A stretch of 64,000 nt of DNA from Ostreiculturibacter nitratireducens (GTDB taxonomy: Bacteria; Pseudomonadota; Alphaproteobacteria; Rhodobacterales; Rhodobacteraceae): the NCBI RefSeq assembly GCF_032670585.1, contig NZ_JAVQHL010000002.1, positions 1,178,001-1,242,000 of the forward strand, given 5' to 3'. Under the pieces are notes generated by a model that was not told the DNA's origin, did not search any database, and saw nothing but the letters and a program-made list of their open reading frames with translations. Positions 53,249 through 60,862 of the stretch are shown one piece after another. The position numbers and the translations under genes are program-made. The number at the start of each line of letters is the position of its first letter. Position 1 is the first letter of the stretch.

Positions 53249-53586
53249 GGTCTCAAGCATCGGGCAAAGGGGCGCCTTCGGGCGCTCCTTTTTCTTTATT
53301 TGCTGCTCAGGCCACATGGCGCGGTACGACATCGCGCGCCGGCGACTAGCCCCTTCGTTCGGGCTTGGCGTCGGCTTCGACGTCCGTGGCCTTTCCAGCC
53401 GCGTAACCATCGGCCGGCGACCGCTTTCCGAAAGCCCCTCCTCCTGCTGAGGAAGCATGCGAGGCTTTACTCGGGGCGCAATTGCAGGTGGAGTGGGCGC
53501 GTAGGGTAGCGACTGTCGGGGAATTGGCGCGCCCGCCCGTCGGGCATCCGTCCGCGCGGTTTCGGGGATGGATGGAGGACGACCCG
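53249..53586. other. Intergenic region after degP
   Basis: Apart from the degP terminator at its left end, the 338 bases hold nothing I can support. Open frames exist on both strands but lack ribosome sites and family resemblance. The right end contains the GGAGG ribosome site of the DUF5765 gene. Confidence 0.6.
53266..53295 (+). terminator. Terminator after degP
   Basis: AAAGGGGCGCC and GGCGCTCCTTT (53266-53276 with 53281-53291) form an eleven-pair stem with one G/T pair and a stable TTCG loop, followed by TTCTTTATTT. It ends the hflK-hflC-DUF2065-degP transcript. Confidence 0.9.
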
Positions 53587-54306
53587 ATGTGTTGGAGCGC
53601 GACGGCCTCGGTGGCCATGGTCGGCATCGGTGCGGCGGCAACGGTCATTACTGCGCAACGTGGGGAGCCGCGGGCGATCTGGATGACGCTCGGTTATTTC
53701 ACCCTGATGGAGGCGCTTCAGGCCGGGGGCTATGCCGTCGTGGACCAGTGCTCCTCGCCGGCGAACCAGTCGCTTACGCTTGCTTCATACGTCCACATCG
53801 CATTCCAGCCACTCTTCATCAACGCCTTCGCGATGGCGGTGATCCCGCGCCCGGTGTCCGACAAGGCGCGGCGCATCATCTTCGCGCTCGCTGGTCTGGC
53901 CTCGGTTCTGCTGCTTCTCAGGCTCGTGCCGTTCGGATGGGCCGGCAGTTGCCAGCCCGGCCAGCCCCTGTGCGGACCGGAATTCTGCCTCATCCACGGG
54001 AACTGGCACATCGCATGGGAAATCCCGCTGAACGACATGTGGGGACAACTCAGTCCTGCTTTCCGGAACATCATGCCCTTCCCGGCCTATACGCTGGCCG
54101 TGTTCGTTTTGCCGCTCTTCTACGGGGCCTGGCGCCTTGTTGTTGTCCACGCGGTGCTTGGCCCACTGCTGGCTTCGGTGCTCACGGACAATCCGAACGA
54201 GATGCCGGCGATCTGGTGCCTGTTCTCCATCGGCCTCGTGTTTCTCGGCATGAGCCCCCTGGTGCGACGGCGTGTTCTGGGCTCCCGCGGGGCGGAGGCC
54301 TGGTGA
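53587..54306 (+). CDS. DUF5765 multi-pass membrane protein
   Basis: Protein of 239 residues with about seven hydrophobic segments. It begins MCWSATASVAMVGIGAAATVI, then RGEPRAIWMTLGYFTLMEALQAGGY, and contains conserved Cys/His positions (VVDQCSSPAN, WAGSCQPGQPLCGPEFCLIHGNWH). The pattern matches what I recall as DUF5765. GGAGG at 53574-53578 sets the start; an upstream ATG at 53572 overlaps that ribosome site. The clustered cysteines could bind metal or form disulfides on the outer face. Function unknown. Confidence 0.85.
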   Translation: MCWSATASVAMVGIGAAATVITAQRGEPRAIWMTLGYFTLMEALQAGGYAVVDQCSSPANQSLTLASYVHIAFQPLFINAFAMAVIPRPVSDKARRIIFALAGLASVLLLLRLVPFGWAGSCQPGQPLCGPEFCLIHGNWHIAWEIPLNDMWGQLSPAFRNIMPFPAYTLAVFVLPLFYGAWRLVVVHAVLGPLLASVLTDNPNEMPAIWCLFSIGLVFLGMSPLVRRRVLGSRGAEAW

Positions 54307-54364
54307 AGCGGGGCCGTCGGATACCGGAAGTCGAAGCATTTTCGCGCGTGAGGAGTCCTTCCTT

Positions 54365-54730
54365 TCACGCACCGAACTCCGGATCGACCAGCCGGTCGAG
54401 GAGGTCCGAGATATCCTCGATCCGCTCGGCCACGACATGGACGACCCCGGCCTCGCGCTGAAGCCGCCCCGTGACCCGCAGGAGTCGCCCGCCGATCACC
54501 GCTCGGCGGAACCTTTCGTAGACCTTGGCCCATACGACCACGTTGGCCACCCCGGTCTCGTCCTCGAGCGTGAGGAAGATCACGCCCTTCGCCGTCCCGG
54601 GCCGCTGCCGGACCGTCACGAGGCCCGCGACCGTTACCCGCGCTCCCTCCGGCGGCTCGTCGAGCCGGCCATGAGGCAGCGCAGCGGGCGGCCGCGGCCA
54701 GTCCATCGGTGGAGCATAGTGATTCAACAT
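54365..54730 (-). CDS. SOS-box-controlled OB-fold protein, C-terminal DnaE2 fragment
   Basis: Protein of 121 residues matching only the C-terminal OB-fold of error-prone DNA polymerase DnaE2: GARVTVAGLVTVRQRPGTAKGVIFLTLEDETGVANVVVWAKVYERFRR in pieces, then LLRVTGRLQREAGVVHVVAERIEDISDLLDRL. A full DnaE2 has about 1,000 residues, and neither the PHP nor the polymerase domain is present upstream, where a sulfotransferase gene lies instead. The ATG at 54730 lies three bases after a perfect GAAC-N7-GAAC LexA box, so it appears to be an SOS-regulated stand-alone gene or a remnant that kept a promoter. Single-stranded DNA binding is the likely activity. Confidence 0.78.
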   Translation of the reverse strand: MLNHYAPPMDWPRPPAALPHGRLDEPPEGARVTVAGLVTVRQRPGTAKGVIFLTLEDETGVANVVVWAKVYERFRRAVIGGRLLRVTGRLQREAGVVHVVAERIEDISDLLDRLVDPEFGA

Positions 54731-54766
54731 GAGAACAAATGTGGAACAACCGCCCGCGACTGACAA
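54731..54766 (-). promoter_or_regulatory. LexA (SOS) box and promoter of the DnaE2-fragment gene
   Basis: GAAC-AAATGTG-GAAC at 54733-54747 is an exact match to the alphaproteobacterial LexA box. On the bottom strand TTGTCA (54766-54761) and CACATT (54743-54738) make a -35/-10 pair with a 17-base spacer, placing transcription at or next to the ATG at 54730. LexA bound there would cover the -10. The mRNA would be leaderless. Confidence 0.7.
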
Positions 54767-54769
54767 GCT

Positions 54770-55366
54770 TCAGGGTTTCCCGAAACGCGCCTGTATGTCC
54801 GCGGTCGTGTTCTTCGACGGGTAGGGCTGATCCGGCGCGGGCACGCCCAGATGCGCGCAAAGCGGACCCCATCCGTCACCAAGCTTGTGCACCAGAAGCC
54901 TGTCCTTCGGCACCGTCTCCAGGACGGCCGCAACGTTCTTCTCGTAGACCGCGATCGCGTGGTCACGGTCGTCGGCCCGGTCCCCGAACACCTTTTCCAT
55001 GATCCGTATGCCCACGGCGGCACGGTCTTCGGCCTCACGGTAGTGCTTCAGAAGGGTCGCTTCGAAACTGGTCCACCAGCTTTCCGGGCTGCGCCAGGTG
55101 AGGACCACGCGGGCGTCCGGGCAAAGCTCGATCAATTCGCGCCAGTAGTGCGCCGAAGGCCAGTCGACGCAGGAATTGTATCCTTCGAAAAGCGCCCGCC
55201 AGTCCGGTTCGCCACTGTCCATGAAGGCCCGCCAGCGAGCCTTCATGACGGGATTGGCGCTGACTTCGAACATGTGATGGCAGGGGCCGAAACCGAGGAT
55301 CGTCAACGCCTCGCGCATGGAATCCGTGCCCGTCCGTCCGAACCCGGTACCGATCACTTTCAGCAT
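54770..55366 (-). CDS. Sulfotransferase family protein
   Basis: Protein of 198 residues in the sulfotransferase/P-loop style. The 5' phosphosulfate-binding loop is GTGFGRTGTDSMREALTILG near the start, and the 3' loop region is RVVLTWRSPESWWTSF. CVDWPSAHYWRELIELCPDA follows the pattern of bacterial members similar to fungal-type sulfotransferases. The transferred group and acceptor are unknown. It precedes the SOS fragment gene in the same direction by four codons' distance but that gene has its own promoter. Confidence 0.88.
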   Translation of the reverse strand: MLKVIGTGFGRTGTDSMREALTILGFGPCHHMFEVSANPVMKARWRAFMDSGEPDWRALFEGYNSCVDWPSAHYWRELIELCPDARVVLTWRSPESWWTSFEATLLKHYREAEDRAAVGIRIMEKVFGDRADDRDHAIAVYEKNVAAVLETVPKDRLLVHKLGDGWGPLCAHLGVPAPDQPYPSKNTTADIQARFGKP

Positions 55367-55477
55367 CGGTCCCCCCTGGCAGATTTTTCACTATGTTACA
55401 CGGAAATGTGCGGGGGGTGGAGCATCGCTTCGCGACCCGTTAGATAGCCCGAAACACCGATGCTATGGAACGAGTCG

Positions 55478-55801
55478 ATGGCAAAGATCACCTACGTGGA
55501 ATACGGCGGCAAGGAACATGTCGTGGAAGTGGCGACGGGCCTGACGGTCATGGAAGGCGCCCGCGACAATGGCATTCCCGGAATCGAGGCCGACTGCGGC
55601 GGCGCCTGCGCCTGTTCCACCTGCCACGTCTACGTGGACGAGGCCTGGGTCGAGAAGCTTCCGCCTCGCGACCCGATGGAGGAGGACATGCTCGATTTCG
55701 CCTACGAGCCCGATCCCGTCCGTTCGCGCCTGACATGCCAACTGCGCGTCAACGAGGCGCTGGACGGGCTCAAGGTCTTCATGCCCGAAAAGCAGATCTG
55801 A
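55478..55801 (+). CDS. Adrenodoxin-type [2Fe-2S] ferredoxin
   Basis: Electron carrier of 107 residues. The cluster ligands are C40, C46, C49 and C87 (DCGGACACSTCHVYV and LTCQLRV), an extra Cys44 being common in the family. The ending KVFMPEKQI is typical of alphaproteobacterial ISC-type ferredoxins (FdxB/FdxII). The ATG at 55478 follows GGAACGAG; an in-frame ATG 18 bases earlier is less likely. It shares its stop with the next start (TGATG). Partners could be P450s, haem oxygenases or Fe-S assembly. Confidence 0.93.
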   Translation: MAKITYVEYGGKEHVVEVATGLTVMEGARDNGIPGIEADCGGACACSTCHVYVDEAWVEKLPPRDPMEEDMLDFAYEPDPVRSRLTCQLRVNEALDGLKVFMPEKQI

Positions 55802-56577
55802 TGGCGCTGAGGCGGATCCTCGCCGCCGCAGCGATCTCGTCTCTCGCTGCTGGCGGGGCGCTGGCATGCGATTATCCGGGCCCCCCGCCGGACGCTGGCG
55901 AGGCAAGGGCGGACACGGGAGACATCCTGTGGGCCGCTTTCTCCGACGCCACGCAAAGATATGACCATGCGATCCTCGGCGATGGGATCGAGGCGGGCGG
56001 GCTCCGCGCCGCGACGGCCGACAAGGACGGGTGCGAGCTTTCCGTGATCCTGCCCGATACGCGGGTGTTCGAGGATCTCGCCCCCCGCATCGCGGACCTT
56101 GACGGCGATGGCCGCAACGAGATCGTCGTCGTCGAAACGGATGTCGCAAGGGGTGCCTCTCTCGCGATCTATGGCCTGCGGTCCGGGCGCCTGGAGAAAC
56201 TCGCCGCCACGCCGCCAATTGGCCAGACGCACCGCTGGCTCGCCCCGCTTGGCGCGGCCGATCTGGATGGCGACGGCATCCTCGAAATCGCCTATGTCGA
56301 TCGCCCTCACCTCGCGAAGATCCTCCGCGTCTGGCGCTACGTGAACGGACGCCTGACGGAGGTCGCGGCAGCTTCGGGGCTCACCAGCCATCGGATCGGT
56401 GACGCGTTCATCCAGGGCGGCTTCGCCTCATGCGGTGGCCGCGCCGTCATCCTCACGGCCGATGCCGACTGGCGCCGGGTCATGGCGACGCGGCTCGAGG
56501 GCGGCAAACTCGTCGCGACAGACCTCGGTCCCTACTCCGGACCGGACAGCCTCGACCCGTCGATCGCCTGCCGTTGA
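55801..56577 (+). CDS. Exported FG-GAP/VCBS-repeat protein
   Basis: Protein of 258 residues with a signal peptide (residues 1-22, MALRRILAAAAISSLAAGGALA, cleaved before C). Two calcium-binding-like repeats, ADLDGDGRNEIVVVE and ADLDGDGILEIAYVD, resemble FG-GAP/integrin-alpha propeller blades, and a third degenerate blade may follow. A Cys right after the cleavage site may make it a lipoprotein (ALAC) or form a disulfide with later cysteines. The start shares a base with the ferredoxin stop, so the two are coupled; the reason is not clear. Confidence 0.88.
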   Translation: MALRRILAAAAISSLAAGGALACDYPGPPPDAGEARADTGDILWAAFSDATQRYDHAILGDGIEAGGLRAATADKDGCELSVILPDTRVFEDLAPRIADLDGDGRNEIVVVETDVARGASLAIYGLRSGRLEKLAATPPIGQTHRWLAPLGAADLDGDGILEIAYVDRPHLAKILRVWRYVNGRLTEVAAASGLTSHRIGDAFIQGGFASCGGRAVILTADADWRRVMATRLEGGKLVATDLGPYSGPDSLDPSIACR

Positions 56578-56612
56578 GGCTCGTCAGGGCAGCCGCAAGC
56601 CAACGCCCCGCG

Positions 56613-57506
56613 TCAGCTCAGGCAGTAGTTCTGGGGTTTCAGCCTCTCGGGCGGCGCCTCTCCGAGATGCGGGGCGATGCTGATCTCCACGGTTCGGCAC
56701 ATCGCGTCCAGCGGCAGGCCGTTCACGGTCTTGCCAAAGGGCTTGCCGAGTTCCTCGGTCACTTCCGCCAGGCCGAAGAACACGTAGGCCACGACGGCCG
56801 TGAAGGCAGGGGTCAGCCATCCCGCGCTGTCGACGATCCCCACGGGGAGGAGGAGGCAGTAGAGCCAGGTCGTCCGGAAGACGAGAAGCGAGTAGACATA
56901 GGGCAGGGGCGTGTTCGCGATCCGCTCGCACCCCGCCTGCGCCAGCGTGATCGAGGCGAGCCGTTCGGTGAGCGCCTTGGCCCCGAAGCCATCGATCTCG
57001 CCAGCGGCCCGCGCCTCGGTCAGTTCCGACGCCAGGTGATCGAGCATGGCGCAGGGCGGATGCGCGGCGTCGTGCCAATGCGGTTCGATCCAGCGCTCGG
57101 CCGCCGCATCGCGCGGCAGGCCACGCAGGCTCAGGCGGTGAAGGTGCATGAACCCGATCGCTCCGCGCAGGATCGCCTGCCGCCGGCTCGAGCTGCCGAC
57201 GAAGATGTCCGTTTCGCGCCCGAGCGAGCGCAGGTCCGCGATCAGCTGACCCCAGAGCTTGCGGGATTCCCACCACCGGTCATAGGCCGCGTTGTTGCGG
57301 AACCCGAGGAAAAGCGACAGCGCCACGCCGAAGACCGCGAAGGCCGAAGCCCCTGTGTGCATCATCGGCCCATATGTGGTGTCGAGCCAGACATAGCCCG
57401 CCGCAATGGCCGAAAGCCCGATGATCCGCGGCGCGATCTTCGGAAGGACCGAGCCGCGCGTCGCGAACAGGAGGGCAAAGATGTCGGTCTTGTCGCGAAC
57501 GATCAC
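56613..57506 (-). CDS. Bestrophin-like (UPF0187) membrane protein
   Basis: Bacterial bestrophin homologue of 297 residues, expected to form a pentameric ion channel. Helices are at about 25-43, 50-68, 205-225 and 230-250. The signature FLGFRNNAAYDRWWESRKLWGQLIADLRSLGRE is present in pieces, along with VVAYVFFGLAEVTEELGKPFG and the ending FGKTVNGLPLDAMCRTVE. It starts at a GTG inside the purD stop (GTGA at 57503-57506), which is an unexpected coupling of a channel with a purine gene. Confidence 0.92.
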   Translation of the reverse strand: MIVRDKTDIFALLFATRGSVLPKIAPRIIGLSAIAAGYVWLDTTYGPMMHTGASAFAVFGVALSLFLGFRNNAAYDRWWESRKLWGQLIADLRSLGRETDIFVGSSSRRQAILRGAIGFMHLHRLSLRGLPRDAAAERWIEPHWHDAAHPPCAMLDHLASELTEARAAGEIDGFGAKALTERLASITLAQAGCERIANTPLPYVYSLLVFRTTWLYCLLLPVGIVDSAGWLTPAFTAVVAYVFFGLAEVTEELGKPFGKTVNGLPLDAMCRTVEISIAPHLGEAPPERLKPQNYCLS

Positions 57507-58768
57507 TTCAGGGCACGCCAGCCGATGTCCCTGCGGCAGAAGCCATCCGGCCAGTCGATGCGGTCGACCATCGCATAAGCGCGGTTGCGCGCCTCCGACA
57601 GGGTCGCCCCGCGCGCGGTAACGTTCAGCACCCGGCCGCCATTGGCGACGATGTGGCCATCACGTGCCGCGGTTCCGGCGTGGAAGACCATGTGGTGCGA
57701 ATCTTCCGGCAGAACGTCGAGCCCACCGATCACGGTTCCCTTCGCGTAGTCGCCGGGATACCCGTTTGCCGCCATCACCACGGTCAGCGCATGATCGTCG
57801 GCCCAGTTCGCCGCCACCTCGTGAAGCCGCCCCTCGGCGCAGGCGAGGAGAAGGTCCAGCACCTGCCCGCCGAGCCGCATCATCAGAACCTGGCATTCCG
57901 GGTCGCCGAAGCGCACGTTGTATTCGACGAGCCGCGCCCGCCCGTTCTCGATCATCAGCCCGGCGTAGAGCACGCCCCGGAAGGGAGTTCCCCGCCGCGC
58001 CATCTCGGCGACGGTAGGTTTCACGATCTCTTCCAGCGCCTGCGCGGCGATTTCGTCGGTCAGGACCGGTGCGGGCGAATAGGCGCCCATGCCCCCGGTA
58101 TTCGGCCCCGTGTCGCCGTCGCCGACGCGCTTGTGGTCCTGTGCCGTGCCGACGGGCAGGACGTTCTCACCGTCGCAGAGGACGAAGAAGGAGGCTTCCT
58201 CGCCGGCCATGAATTCCTCGATCACGACCTCGGCGCCCGCAGCGCCGAAGGCTCCGGCGAACATCTCGTCGACCGCGGAAAGCGCCTCGGCTTCGGTCAT
58301 CGCGACGACAACGCCCTTGCCGGCGGCGAGCCCGTCCGCCTTCACGACGATCGGGGCGCCCTGTGCGCGGATGTAGTCCTTCGCGGGTCCGGCCTCGGTG
58401 AAGCGCGCCCAGGCGGCCGTTGGGGCCTTGCAGGCGTCGCAGACCTCCTTGGTGAAGCTTTTCGAGGCTTCGAGCCGTGCCGCCTCGGCCGAGGGGCCGA
58501 AGGCGAGGATGCCGGCACCGGCCAGCGCGTCGCCGACTCCGGCGGCCAGCGGCGCCTCCGGTCCGATCACGACGAAGTCGATCGCGTTCTCCTCGCAGAA
58601 GGTCGCGACTGCCGCGCCGTCGAGGATGTTTATGTCGGCGCATTCGGCCATGGTCGCGATCCCGGCGTTGCCCGGCGCCACGATCAGCCGGTCGCATTTC
58701 GGGTTCTGCTTGATCGCCCAAGCCAGGCTGTGCTCGCGCCCGCCGCTGCCCAAGACCAGAATGTTCAT
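57503..58768 (-). CDS. purD: Phosphoribosylamine-glycine ligase
   Basis: Second step of de novo purine synthesis: ATP-dependent joining of glycine to phosphoribosylamine. The 421-residue ATP-grasp protein begins MNILVLGSGGREHSLAWAI, and has GPEAPLAAGVGDAL, the ATP-grasp lysines in VVKADGLAAGKGVVVA, EFMAGEEASFFVLCDG, TGGMGAYSPAP, and NVRFGDPECQ. Divergent from xseA with 71 bases between. Followed by the coupled bestrophin gene. Confidence 0.97.
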   Translation of the reverse strand: MNILVLGSGGREHSLAWAIKQNPKCDRLIVAPGNAGIATMAECADINILDGAAVATFCEENAIDFVVIGPEAPLAAGVGDALAGAGILAFGPSAEAARLEASKSFTKEVCDACKAPTAAWARFTEAGPAKDYIRAQGAPIVVKADGLAAGKGVVVAMTEAEALSAVDEMFAGAFGAAGAEVVIEEFMAGEEASFFVLCDGENVLPVGTAQDHKRVGDGDTGPNTGGMGAYSPAPVLTDEIAAQALEEIVKPTVAEMARRGTPFRGVLYAGLMIENGRARLVEYNVRFGDPECQVLMMRLGGQVLDLLLACAEGRLHEVAANWADDHALTVVMAANGYPGDYAKGTVIGGLDVLPEDSHHMVFHAGTAARDGHIVANGGRVLNVTARGATLSEARNRAYAMVDRIDWPDGFCRRDIGWRALK

Positions 58769-58839
58769 GCGCCCCGCTCCCTTGGCCTCGTCTGCGGCGC
58801 GTTCTAAGGTGATGACGCAGGCGATACAAGCGGAGCGCC

Positions 58840-60339
58840 ATGGAAGTCTTCGAAGAACCCGGTCTGGGCGGAAACGTCCACGAATTCACCGTGTCAGAGA
58901 TCTCGGGCGCCGTGAAACGCGTCATCGAGGGCGAGTTCGGCCATGTCCGCGTTCGCGGCGAGATCAGCCGCGTATCGCGCCCCGCCTCGGGCCATCTCTA
59001 TTTCGACCTGAAGGACGACCGCTCCGTCCTCGCCGCCGTCAGCTGGAAGGGCCAGGTCCAGCGCATGACCGTTCGCCCCGAAGAGGGGATGGAGGTGATC
59101 GCGGTCGGGCGCCTCACCACCTTCCCCGGCCAGTCGAAATACCAGCTGATCGTGGAAGACATCGTTCCCGCGGGCGCGGGCGCCCTCATGGTGATGCTGG
59201 AGAAGCGCAAGGCGGCCCTTGCCGCCGAGGGCCTTTTCGACGCGGCCCGCAAGAAGCCCGTGCCCTTTCTGCCCGAGGTGATCGGCGTCGTCACCTCGCC
59301 CTCGGGCGCCGTGATCCGGGACATCCTGCACCGCCTCCGCGACCGATTTCCGCGCCGGGTCCTGATCTGGCCCGTGGCCGTCCAGGGAGAGAAATGCGCG
59401 CCCGAGGTCGCCGCCGCGATCAAGGGCTTCAACGCGCTGCCCGAGGATGGCCCCGTCCCGCGCCCCGATCTTCTCATCGTCGCCCGCGGTGGCGGCTCTA
59501 TCGAGGACCTCTGGGGTTTCAACGAGGAAATCGTCGTCCGTGCCGCTGCCGCGTCCCGGATCCCGCTGATCTCGGCGGTCGGCCATGAAACAGACACGAC
59601 GCTCATCGACTACGCGGCCGACAAGCGGGCGCCGACACCCACCGCCGCCGCCGAGATGGCGGTGCCGGTGCGCGCGGACCTGATTGCCTGGACCGCCGAC
59701 CAGGACGCGCGGCTTGGCCGCGCGATCCGTCATCGCGGCGAAATCCGACGCCAGCGCCTCACGGACCTGTCGCGCGCGCTGGGCCGGCCGGAAATGCTCC
59801 TTGCCCCGGCCCGCCAGCAGCTCGATCAGTGGTCGTCGCTCCTTGGTCCGGCGCTCCGCACCGCCGCGAGCCGGAAGCGCGCGATGTTCAGCCATTCGGC
59901 GGCGCTGGTGCGCCCTTCGCTGCTCACCCGCTTCATCGCCGACGAGCGCCGCGCCCTTGGCGACCGGGCCCGCAGCCTTCAGGCCGCCTTCGTCCGCCTT
60001 GCCCGGGACGCCGACCGAGACGCGAAGCGGCAGCGTCAGACCCTAGAGGCCCTGTCCGGCCGCCTCGACGCGGCGCCGCGGGCCCGTCTTGCCGCGCTTT
60101 CGGAAAGGCTCGATGCGCTCGACCGCACGCGCCAGACGCTCGGCTACACCGAAACGCTGCGTCGAGGCTTCGCCGTGGTCCGGGGCGAGTCGGGCCTGGT
60201 CACGGCGAAGGCCGAGGCCGAGGTGGAGACGACGCTGGAGATCGAATTCCGCGACGGCCGGCTCCGGGTCATGCCCGCCGTCCCGCAGAAGGCGGGCAAG
60301 TCAAAGCCGCCGCGGCCGGATCAGGGCAGCCTGTTCTGA
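58840..60339 (+). CDS. xseA: Exodeoxyribonuclease VII large subunit
   Basis: Nuclease subunit of 499 residues acting on single-stranded DNA ends. An N-terminal OB-fold (residues about 14-110: FTVSEISGAVKRVIEGEFGHVRVRGEISR in pieces and SGHLYFDLKD) is followed by the catalytic domain with LPEVIGVVTSPSGAVIRDILHR, LIVARGGGSIEDLWGFNEEIVVRA, SAVGHETDTTLIDYAADKRAPTPTAAAE in pieces, and then the coiled-coil region that binds many XseB copies. No xseB is in the window. Confidence 0.97.
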   Translation: MEVFEEPGLGGNVHEFTVSEISGAVKRVIEGEFGHVRVRGEISRVSRPASGHLYFDLKDDRSVLAAVSWKGQVQRMTVRPEEGMEVIAVGRLTTFPGQSKYQLIVEDIVPAGAGALMVMLEKRKAALAAEGLFDAARKKPVPFLPEVIGVVTSPSGAVIRDILHRLRDRFPRRVLIWPVAVQGEKCAPEVAAAIKGFNALPEDGPVPRPDLLIVARGGGSIEDLWGFNEEIVVRAAAASRIPLISAVGHETDTTLIDYAADKRAPTPTAAAEMAVPVRADLIAWTADQDARLGRAIRHRGEIRRQRLTDLSRALGRPEMLLAPARQQLDQWSSLLGPALRTAASRKRAMFSHSAALVRPSLLTRFIADERRALGDRARSLQAAFVRLARDADRDAKRQRQTLEALSGRLDAAPRARLAALSERLDALDRTRQTLGYTETLRRGFAVVRGESGLVTAKAEAEVETTLEIEFRDGRLRVMPAVPQKAGKSKPPRPDQGSLF

Positions 60340-60372
60340 GGTTTCTCCTGTCAGGCAGGCCGGAGAATGGCG

Positions 60373-60774
60373 TCACACGCCGACGTCCGGCCCCGCGCAG
60401 GCGAGGGGCTCGGGGCTTTCCTCCACCGCGACGAGAGGCATTCCCTCCGGGTCGCCCCGGAACCGTGCCATCAGCCCTTGCGGCGTGTCGTAGAAAGTCC
60501 AGCACTGCGGAATGGGCTGGCGGTCGTAGACGAAGCAGATGAACTCCGCCTCCTCATACCAGTAGCCTTCCATGCATTGATCGCCGACGAAGGCCCACCG
60601 CACTTTCCGGCCGGGGAGGTATTCCTCGACCCCGTAAGGCTCGCTCCCCGAGCTGTAGAAAAGCGTCTTGCCCTGCGACAGCGCATCGAACTCCGGCCCG
60701 GTGAGCGGCGCGTCCGCTCCGACGGCGGGCACGGTCACGAGAACTGCGAGAACGAAGGGGGTCAATCGGCGCAT
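60373..60774 (-). CDS. Small exported protein with four cysteines
   Basis: Protein of 133 residues with a signal peptide (MRRLTPFVLAVLVTVPAVGA, residues 1-20). The mature part starts LTGPEFDALSQGKTLFYSSGSEPYGVEEYLPG in pieces, then AFVGDQCMEGYWYEEAEFICFVYDR and PQCWTFYDT, with four or so cysteines that could form two disulfides. I do not recognise a named family, though similar short exported proteins occur in Rhodobacterales. The ATG at 60774 opens the signal peptide; an upstream in-frame codon would not. Confidence 0.82.
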   Translation of the reverse strand: MRRLTPFVLAVLVTVPAVGADAPLTGPEFDALSQGKTLFYSSGSEPYGVEEYLPGRKVRWAFVGDQCMEGYWYEEAEFICFVYDRQPIPQCWTFYDTPQGLMARFRGDPEGMPLVAVEESPEPLACAGPDVGV

Positions 60775-60862
60775 GGAACACTCCCGGTAGGGTACGGTCG
60801 CCAAGGATGCCAGAGTGCGGCGGCGCCGGCCAGCCCGGACACCCGGGCGGGCGGGACGCCGC

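Noticed and set aside
53346..53648. Possible small minus-strand gene after degP
   Set aside because: No ribosome site, no family resemblance, and it overlaps the start of the DUF5765 gene.
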